DNA of 64,000 nucleotides from Megalonaias nervosa (taxonomy: Eukaryota > Mollusca > Bivalvia > Unionida > Unionidae), in NCBI GenBank assembly GCA_016617855.1, contig JAECUM010003304.1, positions 62,001 through 126,000 of the forward strand. Direction: 5' to 3'. Of the stretch, positions 36,566 through 45,362 are shown piece by piece. How positions within the stretch are numbered: the first letter of the stretch is position 1; every line of letters starts with the position of its first letter. The notes below the pieces were generated by a model that was not told where the DNA came from, ran no database searches, and worked only from the letters and a program-made list of their open reading frames with translations. Position numbers and translations under genes: made by a program.

Positions 36566-36812
36566 TTGTTGTTGTTGTTGTTATCATGGGTTAACTACAT
36601 TTTTTCTGTACACAATAGGCTGTACATGGCAGCCAGGTTATCTGGTGGATGAAAAACCCGGGAAAAGCCACAGACTCAAGGGAAGCTACTAAAAAGCTTT
36701 TTCTCATACCCACATTGACCGAGCCCGAGATTGGAACCTATGTGGACGTAGGTGAGATGGCAATGACCAGTAAAGGTGTGAGCCTTTGTCCATTCAGTCA
36801 TCCAGGTCACCT
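36566..36812 (-). mobile_element. Diverged (AAC)n-tailed SINE in transposase intron 1
   Basis: Minus-strand copy: (GTT)n at 36566-36581 is the tail, GGCTGTACATGGCAGCCAGG the body, and ACCTGGATGACTGAATGGAC the degraded tRNA-like head. It is clearly older than the copy at 39853. Confidence 0.82.
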
Positions 36813-37140
36813 TGTAATATTTGTGCTTTAATTATAAGCATACATTTATCCCATACCAGCACCCTTGATATTTTTATCTTGTATTGCAGGAATTAACAAC
36901 AGGTTAATACATCGGGTTATTATCAGTGTATGTGTAATGGAGCATATATTTATGTTATGACTAGGTCATGAATAAGAATAAGAATAGGAATTCTTTATTT
37001 CAGACTACATTGTCCATACATCTAAATTAAAATATAGATATAAAATGTTTCTTTGCTGATATTAATATAAAATGTCAGATTTACTTTGCTTTTTTGATTG
37101 TCATATAATGCATTATTTTGTAAATATACATATTTTTCAG

Positions 37141-37310
37141 CACTTTGTTGGAGGAAATGGACCAACTGAGAATTACCCAGACCCCATTCAAGCTGATGGT
37201 TCACGTACTATGCCAGCAAGAAAACTTCCAGTGAAGAGAGCTTCTTCACAGCAAAATGAAACCAGTCAACATAAATGCAAATGCCTGCATTTGGAAGAAA
37301 ACACAACTAT
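37141..37310 (+). CDS. ISL2EU transposase exon 2
   Basis: 170 nt, 56 codons plus two bases, after acceptor ATTTTTCAG and before donor GTAAGG. It starts HFVGGNGPTENYPDP, giving the THAP zinc-binding His67, then a basic low-complexity linker (ARKLPVKRASSQQNE). Confidence 0.82.
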
Positions 37311-37493
37311 GTAAGGGCCAAGTAACTCACAGAATATGTCTAGCTTTATTCATCTTTTACATATGAAATTTAACAAGTTTAATTTCAGAATAAATTCAGA
37401 CATTAATATTAAAGTAAATATGCAAAGCTAGCAAGTTAATAAACTGATATTGTCTGAAAAGTGTTTCAATTATATTGCTTATACTTCACAATC

Positions 37494-37498
<5 letters not shown>

Positions 37499-37554
<56 letters not shown>
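37499..37554. repeat. (TA)n microsatellite in transposase intron 2
   Basis: About 27 TA dinucleotides. Confidence 0.97.
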
Positions 37555-37557
<3 letters not shown>

Positions 37558-37611
37558 ATGAAAACTACTTGTTGACTAACATTATTGTGTATAAGTATTT
37601 ATTTCTTACAG

Positions 37612-37670
37612 ATTGAACAGTCCAGATATGAATTGTGAGTCAGATGTGTCTACACAGACTGAAGATCCAT
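37612..37670 (+). CDS. ISL2EU transposase exon 3
   Basis: 59 nt; enters in phase 2 and leaves in phase 1: LNSPDMNCESDVSTQTEDP. Acceptor TTTCTTACAG, donor GTAAGT. A short acidic linker between THAP and DDE parts. Confidence 0.75.
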
Positions 37671-37724
37671 GTAAGTATTTTAATCACTTATTCTGAAGAT
37701 TACAGATATGGAATTGCATAATCT

Positions 37725-38168
37725 CTAAAATTCAGCTAATTTTTGTAACATTGAAGTCATAAATAGAATGTCTGGTTTATTTCTTTCCACATACATATCC
37801 TCCTGTGTGTACACAATGAACTCACAAAATTTGCAACCTGTAACCATAAGTTGGCCTTGAATCTGTGCATAGTAACGATGTGTTTTCTTTAGTGATACAT
37901 GCTCATCCTTCTGTAAATAGAAATCTGGTATATCACTGCATGCTTTTTCAATGGTCATTTTTCTAGCAGAGAAAGGGCATTTAATTTCCACAATTCCATA
38001 TACTCCATTGTCACACAGTTTCCCATCCGGCGAGGCACCCAAAAATGAAAAGTCATTATTAACCACAAAGCCACACTCATGGAAATGCCTAGAAGGATAC
38101 AGTTGAAGATACTTCTCTTTAGCAGTTTGCTCATGTCTTTTACCATATTCAAGAGCTTTGGTTTTCAC
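37725..38168 (-). CDS. ISL2EU YqaJ-type nuclease domain exon
   Basis: 148 codons, ending LQKLAEF and stop at 37725. It encodes a lambda-exonuclease/YqaJ-fold domain: KALEYGKRHEQTAKE (the GxxxE helix), FLGASPDGKL (catalytic Asp), GIVEIKCPFS (ExK) and YYAQIQGQLMVTG (conserved Gln). ISL2EU elements are known to encode such a protein; its role in transposition is not established. The open frame extends to about 38210 and the exact acceptor is uncertain (candidates AACAG at about 38190 or CCCAG at about 38207, both giving the right phase). The whole exon lies antisense inside transposase intron 3 (37671-38325). The matching N-terminal exon is 41664-41932. Confidence 0.87.
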   Translation of the reverse strand: MKTKALEYGKRHEQTAKEKYLQLYPSRHFHECGFVVNNDFSFLGASPDGKLCDNGVYGIVEIKCPFSARKMTIEKACSDIPDFYLQKDEHVSLKKTHRYYAQIQGQLMVTGCKFCEFIVYTQEDMYVERNKPDILFMTSMLQKLAEF

Positions 38169-38325
38169 ATCATTTTTTGAAAATAAACTGTTAATAAACT
38201 TTTCACTGGGTTTAGATCACCTTGATATTACTTTTCCAAAATTAGCACAGTCCTGAGTTTATTTGTGTAGTTTCTCTCAGGTACTTTGTCTAAAATGAAG
38301 AAAAGAAATACTTTTATTTTTTCAG

Positions 38326-39421
38326 GGATATCAGCAATGGATATGTTAGCAGTTGCAGCTGAGAATCAGGATCTAAGGCTCAGATGGTCAAATAGTTCAA
38401 GAGAGATACAAGAGCTTCAACTTAAAGTGTCATCAAAGATAGAGAAATTCAACATCTGAAGAAAATAATTGCCAAGAAACAAACATGGAATGTAGCAATT
38501 GTGAAGGAGAAAGAAAACACAATGACAAATTTGTTTAACTACTATACAGGAATCACATACATAAGATTTTTAGCTTTACTGGCCTTTCTAGCCCCTATAG
38601 AATGTCCAGTCAAATATGGACCAGGACGAAGGGATACAAAAAGCCTTAGCCAGGAAGATGGACTGTTGTTGACAATATGTAGGCTTAGGCATGGTTTTGG
38701 TTTAAAAGATTTGGCCACACAGTTTGGACTCTCAGCACAGTCAGCTAGTGTTGTATTTAACACATGGCTCGATCTTTTGTATTTAAAACTTGGCCAGTTT
38801 TCAATTTGGCCACATAGAGATACTATAATAAAAAACATGCCATCTGAATATAGGAAAGATTTTCCCACTACCATTATTATTATAGATGGAACTGAAGTTA
38901 AAACTCAAATTCCAAGCGCACTTTGCCAGCAGAGCCAGTTATATAGTGATTATAAATCTGCAACAACTCTAAAGGGGTTGATAGGTTGTGATCCTAATGG
39001 TTGTGTAATGTTTGTTTCAGAATTATTTACAGGATCAATTTTGGATAAATCTATCACAGAGCAATCTGGTTTTTATGATATGCTTAAAACACTAAAATCA
39101 ATTGGTTATATTAAAGAAGGAGATGCCATAATGGTAGACAAAGGTTTTAACATTGCAAAAGAAATGAACGAACTGGGTTTGAAAATAAACATTCCACCAT
39201 TCGCATTGTCAAGTAGGCAAATGACAGCTTCTGAAACACTTTTGACTAACAAAATTGCCAAACATAGGGTACATATAAAACGTCTCATATGTAAAGTTAA
39301 AACATACAAACTTTTATCACACTGTATTCCTACATCTTTGTTTCAAAAGGCCAACAAAATATGGACAGTGTGTTGCCTTCTAACACTTTTTCAAGATGTA
39401 TTTGTTAAGGATGAACACTGA
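38326..39421 (+). pseudogene. ISL2EU transposase exon 4 (coiled coil + DDE), one frameshift
   Basis: Acceptor TTTTTTCAG. The first frame runs AMDMLAVAAENQDLRLRW to stop TGA at 38457-38459. The DDE frame is open from 38426 through 39421, so the two overlap and one indel near 38435 separates them. The DDE part includes CPVKYGPGRRD, GLKDLATQFGLSAQSASVVF (helix-turn-helix), IDGTEV, VDKGF and HIKRL. Confidence 0.86.
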
Positions 39422-39840
39422 ATATACTGTGATTGGATAGTACCTGATATGATAATATTGACCCGATATGCATGTCTCCTAGAGGTGTTGATACCTTAGG
39501 AATGTTTGGTGCAATTCTGCACTCTAGGGTTGTTCCCTTCAGACTAGAGAGATGAGACATGTCCTTTCATCAACTTTCAGTACTCTAAATGTAAACGAAA
39601 TGTAATAAAATAATCATGTTAAACAGTGTTGTTTCTGTGTTTACTTAATATAAGTGCCTATTTTAGACATCTATAATTTTTGCACATATTCTCAATCCAC
39701 ACTTTATTACTTGTTCTATTTGATGACATTGTATTGTACATTTACATGAATATTCCTATTACGTATAAATTCAAGTATCTTGCATCAGCATGATGAATAA
39801 AAACAAAGTATCAAAGCTATTTTGTCTGTTGTGTTTATTT
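39422..39840. other. ISL2EU intergenic region
   Basis: 3' of the transposase stop; contains AATAAAA-type signals (39604, 39796) that could serve polyadenylation. On the other strand it is intron of the nuclease gene. Confidence 0.4.
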
Positions 39841-39852
39841 TAATCTGGAAGT

Positions 39853-40106
39853 TGTTGTTGTTGTTGTTATGGGGTTTAACGCCATTTTTCAGCACACGAT
39901 AGGCTATACATGGCGGCCAGTATTAATGGTGGAGGAAGAAACCGGGAAATCCGCGGAAAGAACCACCGACCCGCGAGAAGCTACTGGCAAGCTTTCTCAC
40001 ATATCCACATTCGCCGAATCTTAGACTCGAACCAACGCAGACAGAGGTGAGATGGCAGTGATCCGTAACGGACAGCGCTTTAGACCACTCGGCCACTCGG
40101 GGCCCC
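39853..40106 (-). mobile_element. Young (AAC)n-tailed SINE with perfect 12-bp target duplication
   Basis: Minus-strand copy, about 254 bp, from GGGGCCCCGAGTGGCCGAGTGG (read in two parts) to the (AAC)n tail. It is flanked by TAATCTGGAAGT at 39841-39852 and 40107-40118. The perfect duplication and clean A/B boxes show it is recent and postdates the ISL2EU insertion. Confidence 0.95.
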
Positions 40107-40118
40107 TAATCTGGAAGT

Positions 40119-40867
40119 AATAAATAGTTAACTCAATGTTTGATCTACAATAAGATTTTAAACAAGTATTTCTGTTGGTAAATAATTTGTATTTTAAATT
40201 CATACTTTTTGTTTATCTGTTTGGCAAACCACTGGCTTCCTTTTCCTACTCTCTGTCGGTCTAGCAACCACGACATGGTTAAGTGGCACTGGTTTTATTT
40301 TCGATCCCCTTGGCACATGCCATTGCTGAGGTATGCTTGTGCAACTTAAATGGTCAAGAACAGTGGTGAAGTTACGTAGTTTGAAACCCTGTAGGGACTT
40401 AATTAGCCCTACTACATGGGAGCAATACCCACTGACCCTGCAACAATAAATGTTTCACATGTCATACACATTAATTCGGTGTACATAATCTGAAACATAC
40501 TGCTTACAGCACTCTGTGAAATGCCAGAGGAAGTGTTTATACCTTATTAATTTGGTTTACAAACAACATGTGTCAAAGTTACAATTTTGATAACTGCAAT
40601 TAGTAAATCCTCCCAGTGACATAAATAAAACTAAAACATGTCAGACAGTGTTTATCTTTGTCTTTAGTGCTGCTGCCTGAGATTCCTGACGTATGTGAGC
40701 TTAGTATTCTAGTATACTGTATGTCAGCATGGTCATGTAAGTGAATTTACTCATCTGAAATTAAATATTAATTTTTCTAACAATTAATAGTAATATAGTT
40801 TATGCAAAGTCTATTCAATCCTGACTAATGAAGGCTTTGCACCTTAAACGTCATCAAAAAGCTTCCA
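40119..40867. other. ISL2EU interior, no feature recognised
   Basis: Between SINE and MITE. On the minus strand it is probably intron of the nuclease gene; no coding segment seen. Confidence 0.4.
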
Positions 40868-41182
40868 GAGGCCATTCATATATGACATCGCACAACGAGG
40901 GGGATCGAAGAAGTATGATGGGGGTTGGGGTATTTTAAAAAATGTGATGTCACAAAACCAACACCAATGCCATCTACCAGAGAAATAATTTAGAATGCAG
41001 TGTTGTATTGTTTTTCTGGTGCAAAGGGATTTCAAACCAATTTTAATTTGAAAATTTTTATTGGTTGGGGGGTGACAGAGGTTTGTGACGTCGTACGATG
41101 GTGCTGAGTTTTTGTGATGGGGCCAGGGCGGGGTAGAAAAAAAATCCGCCCAAATTGTGTGAAGTTGTATATGGATGACCCA
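40868..41182. mobile_element. 315-bp MITE related to the 30163-33653 transposon
   Basis: Left end GAGGCCATTCATATATGACA and inverted right end TGGGTCATCCATATACAACT share the GGGGTCAT(T/C)CA..TATGACaTCaC pattern of the larger element. It also has the same interior features: AACGAGGGGGATCGAAGAAG and TTTTGTGATGGGGCCAGGG, with GTGATGTCAC words. No ORF. Target duplication not clear. Confidence 0.72.
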
Positions 41183-41663
41183 GACTAAAATTATTGATCA
41201 CTGTGGACATTTACAAAGGTGGCCAGGTACTAAATTGGGTCAAGAGAAAAGGACCTCATGTGAAATCAGGGTAACTAACAGGATAATAAGATTTTTATTT
41301 TCAACAGCTGCAGCTTTCGTTGTGAGATTACAGCACGCTGACACCTTTAGGTTGACCTCATCCAAATATATCCATTTACGTAATTTAACATTTGTTTATG
41401 CCGAATGTACATCTCGAACAGTGTGTATATAATGACTTTCTAAAGGAATATGGATGTATGAGGATCCAAATAAAGTGAATACTTGCCATTTAAAGTATGT
41501 GCAATCAAATTGTAAAAAAATAACCCACATTACTGAAATAGTCAGTACCAAACGTCTACATGACCTGTACAACTATAACAGTTGCCATTACTTCAGGGTA
41601 TAATAATATGCATGTTAACATTAAAAATAGTTCATAAAAAATACAAAATATATTAAATCTTAC

Positions 41664-41932
41664 CCCGCTTTACATGAACAATATGCATCTTCACACTTTT
41701 CCTCGGTAATTTTGATGTGCAGACGGTGTGGAGGCTGGTTCTTCTTTGTAGATGACCAGCATCTCGCTTCTACGTGAATCTTATTTTCAGACTCCAAAAC
41801 ATTGAGCTCGTGTATATATCCTTGCGTAAAGTAGTTCAAACCCATCTGCAACACTTTACTGGAAAGTTTATCATGATCAGGAAGGTATTTAAGTGAAATT
41901 TTATCAGGAATACGCAAGAGAGAATCTGACAT
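41664..41932 (-). CDS. ISL2EU nuclease protein, N-terminal exon (start of SWIM finger)
   Basis: 89 codons plus two bases, from ATG (MSDSLLRIPDKISLKYLP) to the donor GTAAGA. It ends EEKCEDAYCSCKAG, the CxC half of a SWIM zinc finger (CxCx(n)CxH), which is the usual N-terminal module of the YqaJ proteins of ISL2EU. The ATG lies about 90 bp inside the right terminus. A possible continuation, VSACCNLTTKAAAV (minus strand, about 41335-41295), resembles the missing CxH half but has Leu for His and a wrong phase. Confidence 0.78.
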
Positions 41933-42030
41933 GATGCCTGTGATGATTCAGCCATTTTAATGGGAAGCTTGGGGTACATAGTAACAGTCTCCAAGGGGGC
42001 GGGGCTTATCTACTCATTTCGGATCTATGC

Positions 42031-42185
42031 ATTGGACTCATAATCCAGTGGTCACAGGTTTGATACCCACCCATGCCAGCCAGGGTTGGATGCCTTGGTG
42101 TAACCATGGGAAAGGTACTTAGCTTCCATTACTTCAGTATGATATAACCATTGATGTGATAAAAGTGCTGTTAAAACTCAAAAAA
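42031..42185 (+). mobile_element. 3' part of the tRNA-Met-like SINE split by ISL2EU
   Basis: ATTGGACTCATAATCCAGTG gives an anticodon arm with CAT, followed by CACAGGTTTGATACCCACC (B box GGTTTGATACC) and a non-tRNA body (GGATGCCTTGGTGTAACCATGGG) to an A-rich tail near 42178. The 5' part is at 36096-36125. Confidence 0.82.
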
Positions 42186-42320
42186 AAAGAAACAAAAGCA
42201 TACTGGCCATTACATTATATGCCAAGTGAAAAACATGACTTGTTACTCACACCTACCCACCCAACAATGTTGTATTTCATAAAACATGATTTCATTAATC
42301 TTAGAAAATATAAAAAAGTC

Positions 42321-42323
<3 letters not shown>

Positions 42324-42361
<38 letters not shown>
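42324..42361. repeat. (GA)n microsatellite
   Basis: About 18 GA dinucleotides. Confidence 0.97.
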
Positions 42362-42362
<1 letters not shown>

Positions 42363-42466
42363 TTGTCTTCATGAGCCATAAAGAGTCTTGCTGAGAGCCT
42401 CACTCACACCCAGACAAAGTCATATTTCATCAGATATGATTTTGAGAGAGAGTTGTGTCCATAAAC

Positions 42467-42625
42467 CAGAGGTCTCAAACTCAGAACACCCTGAGGGCCA
42501 CATGAGGGCACTTTCGACGGCCTAAGGACACCACCACCTTTGTTATCTCTCATGACACCTTGTGACACCAATCATTTTGCAGGGCACAGGATATGGCTTG
42601 GCGGGCCTTGCGTTTGAGACCCCTG
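42467..42625. mobile_element. hAT MITE with perfect 8-bp target duplication
   Basis: 159 bp. Ends CAGAGGTCTCAAACTC and (inverted) CAGGGGTCTCAAACGC. CCATAAAC occurs at 42459-42466 and 42626-42633. No ORF. Confidence 0.95.
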
Positions 42626-42633
42626 CCATAAAC

Positions 42634-43187
42634 AGTACATGGTCTTGCTGAGAGCCAAACTATCCTCTCAGCAATTTATACAATAGAGCATCATAGAAGC
42701 AATTAAAAGGTAAGGCAACCACCATTTCAAAAATTACTTATTTGGCTGAGAATAGGTATGGTAAATCAGTGGTAAAATCCTTTGAAGAGTGCTGTGGGAT
42801 AGCACATTGGGCTAATTTGCATAGGCAAAGTGGTACAATCCAATTCATTTTAGAAGTTATGTAAATCAATGAGATGCCTATTGAAGAACAAAAGTTATTA
42901 CTCATCATAAATACTGCCTGCTTTTCTGTAATTTTGCATCATTTTCACAGTTGAATTTTTCAATGCAGGATGATATTTTACATTTTATATATGTTTATGT
43001 ATTCACAGATACCTGTGCATGTGTTCCAGGCTTGATACTTTGACTTTTAAAATTACTTAATTATTTAATGTCAAGCCAGATTCTTCACATCATGTTGTAT
43101 ATACTGTATATATTGTACATAACAGACAGAAGGCCTCATGGTAGATTAGTTCTGTAACTAATTGAGTTACCTTCTCTAAATAAAGTC

Positions 43188-43226
<39 letters not shown>

Positions 43227-44524
43227 GTTATTATTATTATTATTATTATTGTTTTGAATGAGAATGTTTAAGCCATCATTATTAAAGATTGTTGGCAAGG
43301 TCATGATAAGCAGAATTTTTTTCTTTGGACTTTGATTTGACACTGTATATAAAATGCAGAACACGATTATTTTGGTGGTTGTACATGTGTGATTCAGTTT
43401 TAAAGGCAAAATGTCAAAATGCAGCTGCGATTAAGGAAAGTATAAGCCATCTGCAAAGCAAGTGAGTCCAGCAAAACTAAATTTCATAACTCTGGATGGA
43501 GTTTGACTTTGTAAAGCGCAGCAGCAAGAGGGAACATACTATTTTTTATACACACTGCAAACACTATATCAACATCAGTCATTTTGGAAGTGTAAGACAT
43601 TTAGTGGCATAGCAACACCCCAGCATATATGATACTCCTTAAAAGCAATACAGTTGCAGAAATATCATTTTCTCTGCTGAGAAAAATTCTACAAGATCTT
43701 CAAGTAGGTTTGAATAACTGTTTCATTCAGTCTGTAACCAATGCAGAGATGAACATAAATGTAATGACAGTTTCATTACCATCAATGCCCCCTCCGCTGC
43801 CATCAGTGAAATACTGAGAGCTGCAAAGACTGAATCTAGTGAAGAAAATATATTCCACTGTCCAATGGATTTTAATGACAAAATTTTGTATATTTTTTAT
43901 TTATTTAATGTCTGTATGGTTGTGATTATGTGAGCATTGGCTCATGCATGTGTATATGTGTAGTAACAATGCTGAGTCTATTTCTTGCTTGTAAAAGTAT
44001 TAAATGCTTTAAAAAAACCAGATATGTTATTTTCTTTTTGTATCAAATTTGAATTTCCAGTAATTTTTTATAGTTTTATTTGTAGAGGTAAGTTATTCCT
44101 ATTTGAATGATGTCACTTTTTGGGATCATTGGGACCTCAAAACACACCTTTGAGTCTCTAATCCCCCCCCCCCAGCACTGTCTGTGGAGTTACATAAGTG
44201 TATTATTGCATCGTGTAATACTACATCCATCAGTGAAAACTAAGTCATTTTGACCTTTTTTAATGGTTAAGTGATTTGTGCAAAATTTCTCAATATTCAC
44301 TATTTGCATGGTTCAAATGAACATAACCAAAGACTGGTGTCCCATGAAAAAAAAAATTAGTGTACAGTATTCATAATTTACTATCCTGGCATTGTTCATT
44401 TTCTTCTTTGATATTTTCATAAATTGGATAATATCAGCTCAAATCAACTGAAGATTATTCCAGACTCTGTATGGTGATAACAAAGCATGCTTAATGCATG
44501 AGGTATAACAATCACATATTAGCA

Positions 44525-44526
<2 letters not shown>
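42634..44526. other. Intergenic; (TTA)n-ended LINE-like tail at 43140-43251
   Basis: TCTAAATAAAGTC followed by (TTA)n at 43187-43251 looks like the 3' end of a plus-strand LINE or SINE, whose body is not recognisable. A segment at about 43465-43495 (CCAGCAAAACTAAATTTCAT) recurs inverted at about 50718-50740, so it is repetitive. A poly-C run lies at 44163-44174. Nothing else recognised. Confidence 0.5.

Positions 44527-44582
<56 letters not shown>
44527..44582. repeat. (AT)n microsatellite
   Basis: About 28 AT dinucleotides. Confidence 0.97.
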
Positions 44583-44586
<4 letters not shown>

Positions 44587-45072
44587 TACATAAACAAAAT
44601 AATTGGGGTGCATATATTTTGCATTTTGCTGAGTGATATGAAAGCTTTTGAAGCCCTCTGTCCACATAGCCATGCAATTTCGTCATCAAAGCCATGCTAC
44701 ACAATGTATGATGAAAGTTAATTTTCATCTGTTCCTTCTGTATTTTCTCTGGAAAGATCTGTAAAGAGTTGCTAATGGAACATTATTGTTGAAAAAAGTG
44801 CTTGGAAGTTATGGCATTAATGTAAGCACCTGCTTATGAATAACTTTCTTCTTCTGCCACCAAATGGCTTACTACAATTAATGAGGAAATTGACCCCAGT
44901 GTACAGGGGTAGGCAATGACATTGAGGATTGCCTCCAAATTTAACTTACTGCATATACTTGTAAGTCGAAGCCATCTGCATACAACATACTCTCTGATCT
45001 GCCATTGCATAATGTGCCAGCAGATCAGGGTCTATACATTTGTTCTACTTATTCAACCTAACTGCGGACCAC

Positions 45073-45362
45073 TCTGGTGGCCTAAGTAGTTAGGACGTCC
45101 GCCTGGGATGTGGGAGGTCGTGGGTTTAAACCCCTGTCGAGTCATACCAAAGAATTAACAATAATGGTACTAGCAGCTGTCTTACTTGGCGCTCAGCATT
45201 AAGGGGTTAGTGTTAGGACTGGTTGGCTTGGTGTCAGGATAATATGACTGGGTGGGACATGATGCTGCATTTGGCATGATGCCCCATTGCTAGACATCAC
45301 TATAAACTGCCTCACTGCGTATATCATAGCGATATGACTAGAAAATTGTTACACACACACAC
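45073..45362 (+). mobile_element. tRNA-derived SINE of a second family, (CA)n end
   Basis: TGGCCTAAGTAGTTAGGACG is the A-box region and GTCGTGGGTTTAAACCCC the B box. The body has CTTGGCGCTCAGCATTAAGG and GGTTGGCTTGGTGTCAGGAT ... GACTGGGTGGGACATGATGC, ending near ACACACACAC. It differs from both other tRNA-derived families in the window. Confidence 0.82.

Larger units (their letters stand above)
36286..39421 (+). pseudogene. ISL2EU transposase, THAP + DDE_Tnp_4, frameshifted
   Basis: Cut-and-paste transposase. Exons with matching phases: 36286-36483, 37141-37310, 37612-37670 and 38326-39421. Exon 1 begins MVLRCAWGTC and with exon 2 forms a THAP zinc finger: C5, C10, C64 and H67 (AVCSK/HF), with conserved W41 and the FPTP motif. 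Exon 3 and early exon 4 form a linker and coiled coil (ENQDLRLRW, EIQELQLK). The frame then shifts at an AAA run near 38435; one missing A would explain it. The DDE domain follows: IIIDGTEV (first D), GSILDKSIT, IMVDKGFNI (second D), PPFALSSRQMT. The RxHVER-type third acid reads HRVHIKRL, with Lys at 39278-39280 where Glu is expected. Both defects suggest an inactive copy. Ends ...FVKDEH stop at 39421. Confidence 0.88.
36126..42030. mobile_element. ISL2EU-type DNA transposon (5.9 kb), two genes
   Basis: Terminal inverted repeat GCATAGATCC is exact over 10 bp (36126-36135 and 42021-42030), flanked by a 2-bp AT duplication (36124-36125, 42031-42032). It encodes a THAP-plus-DDE transposase (plus strand) and a SWIM-plus-YqaJ nuclease protein (minus strand), the gene pair known for the ISL2EU group of PIF/Harbinger-related elements. 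Later insertions inside it: two SINEs (36566, 39853), one MITE (40868) and an (AT)n microsatellite. Confidence 0.9.

Noticed and set aside
41175..41432. Plus-strand ORF at the edge of the MITE
   Set aside because: Overlaps transposon interior on the opposite strand of the nuclease gene; no domain seen.
42031..42070. Half of a tRNA-Met gene
   Set aside because: The B box is degenerate (GGTTTGATACC) and a SINE body follows; the 5' half is 5.9 kb away beyond the ISL2EU insertion.
44930..45000. Another copy of the 9967-11078 transposon
   Set aside because: Only a terminus-like GCATATACTTGTAAGTCGA was found, with no second end or TA pair; it could be a fragment or chance.
45073..45140. Apparent tRNA gene (A and B boxes present)
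   Set aside because: Cloverleaf pairing is poor and a SINE body with tail follows; it is a tRNA-derived SINE.
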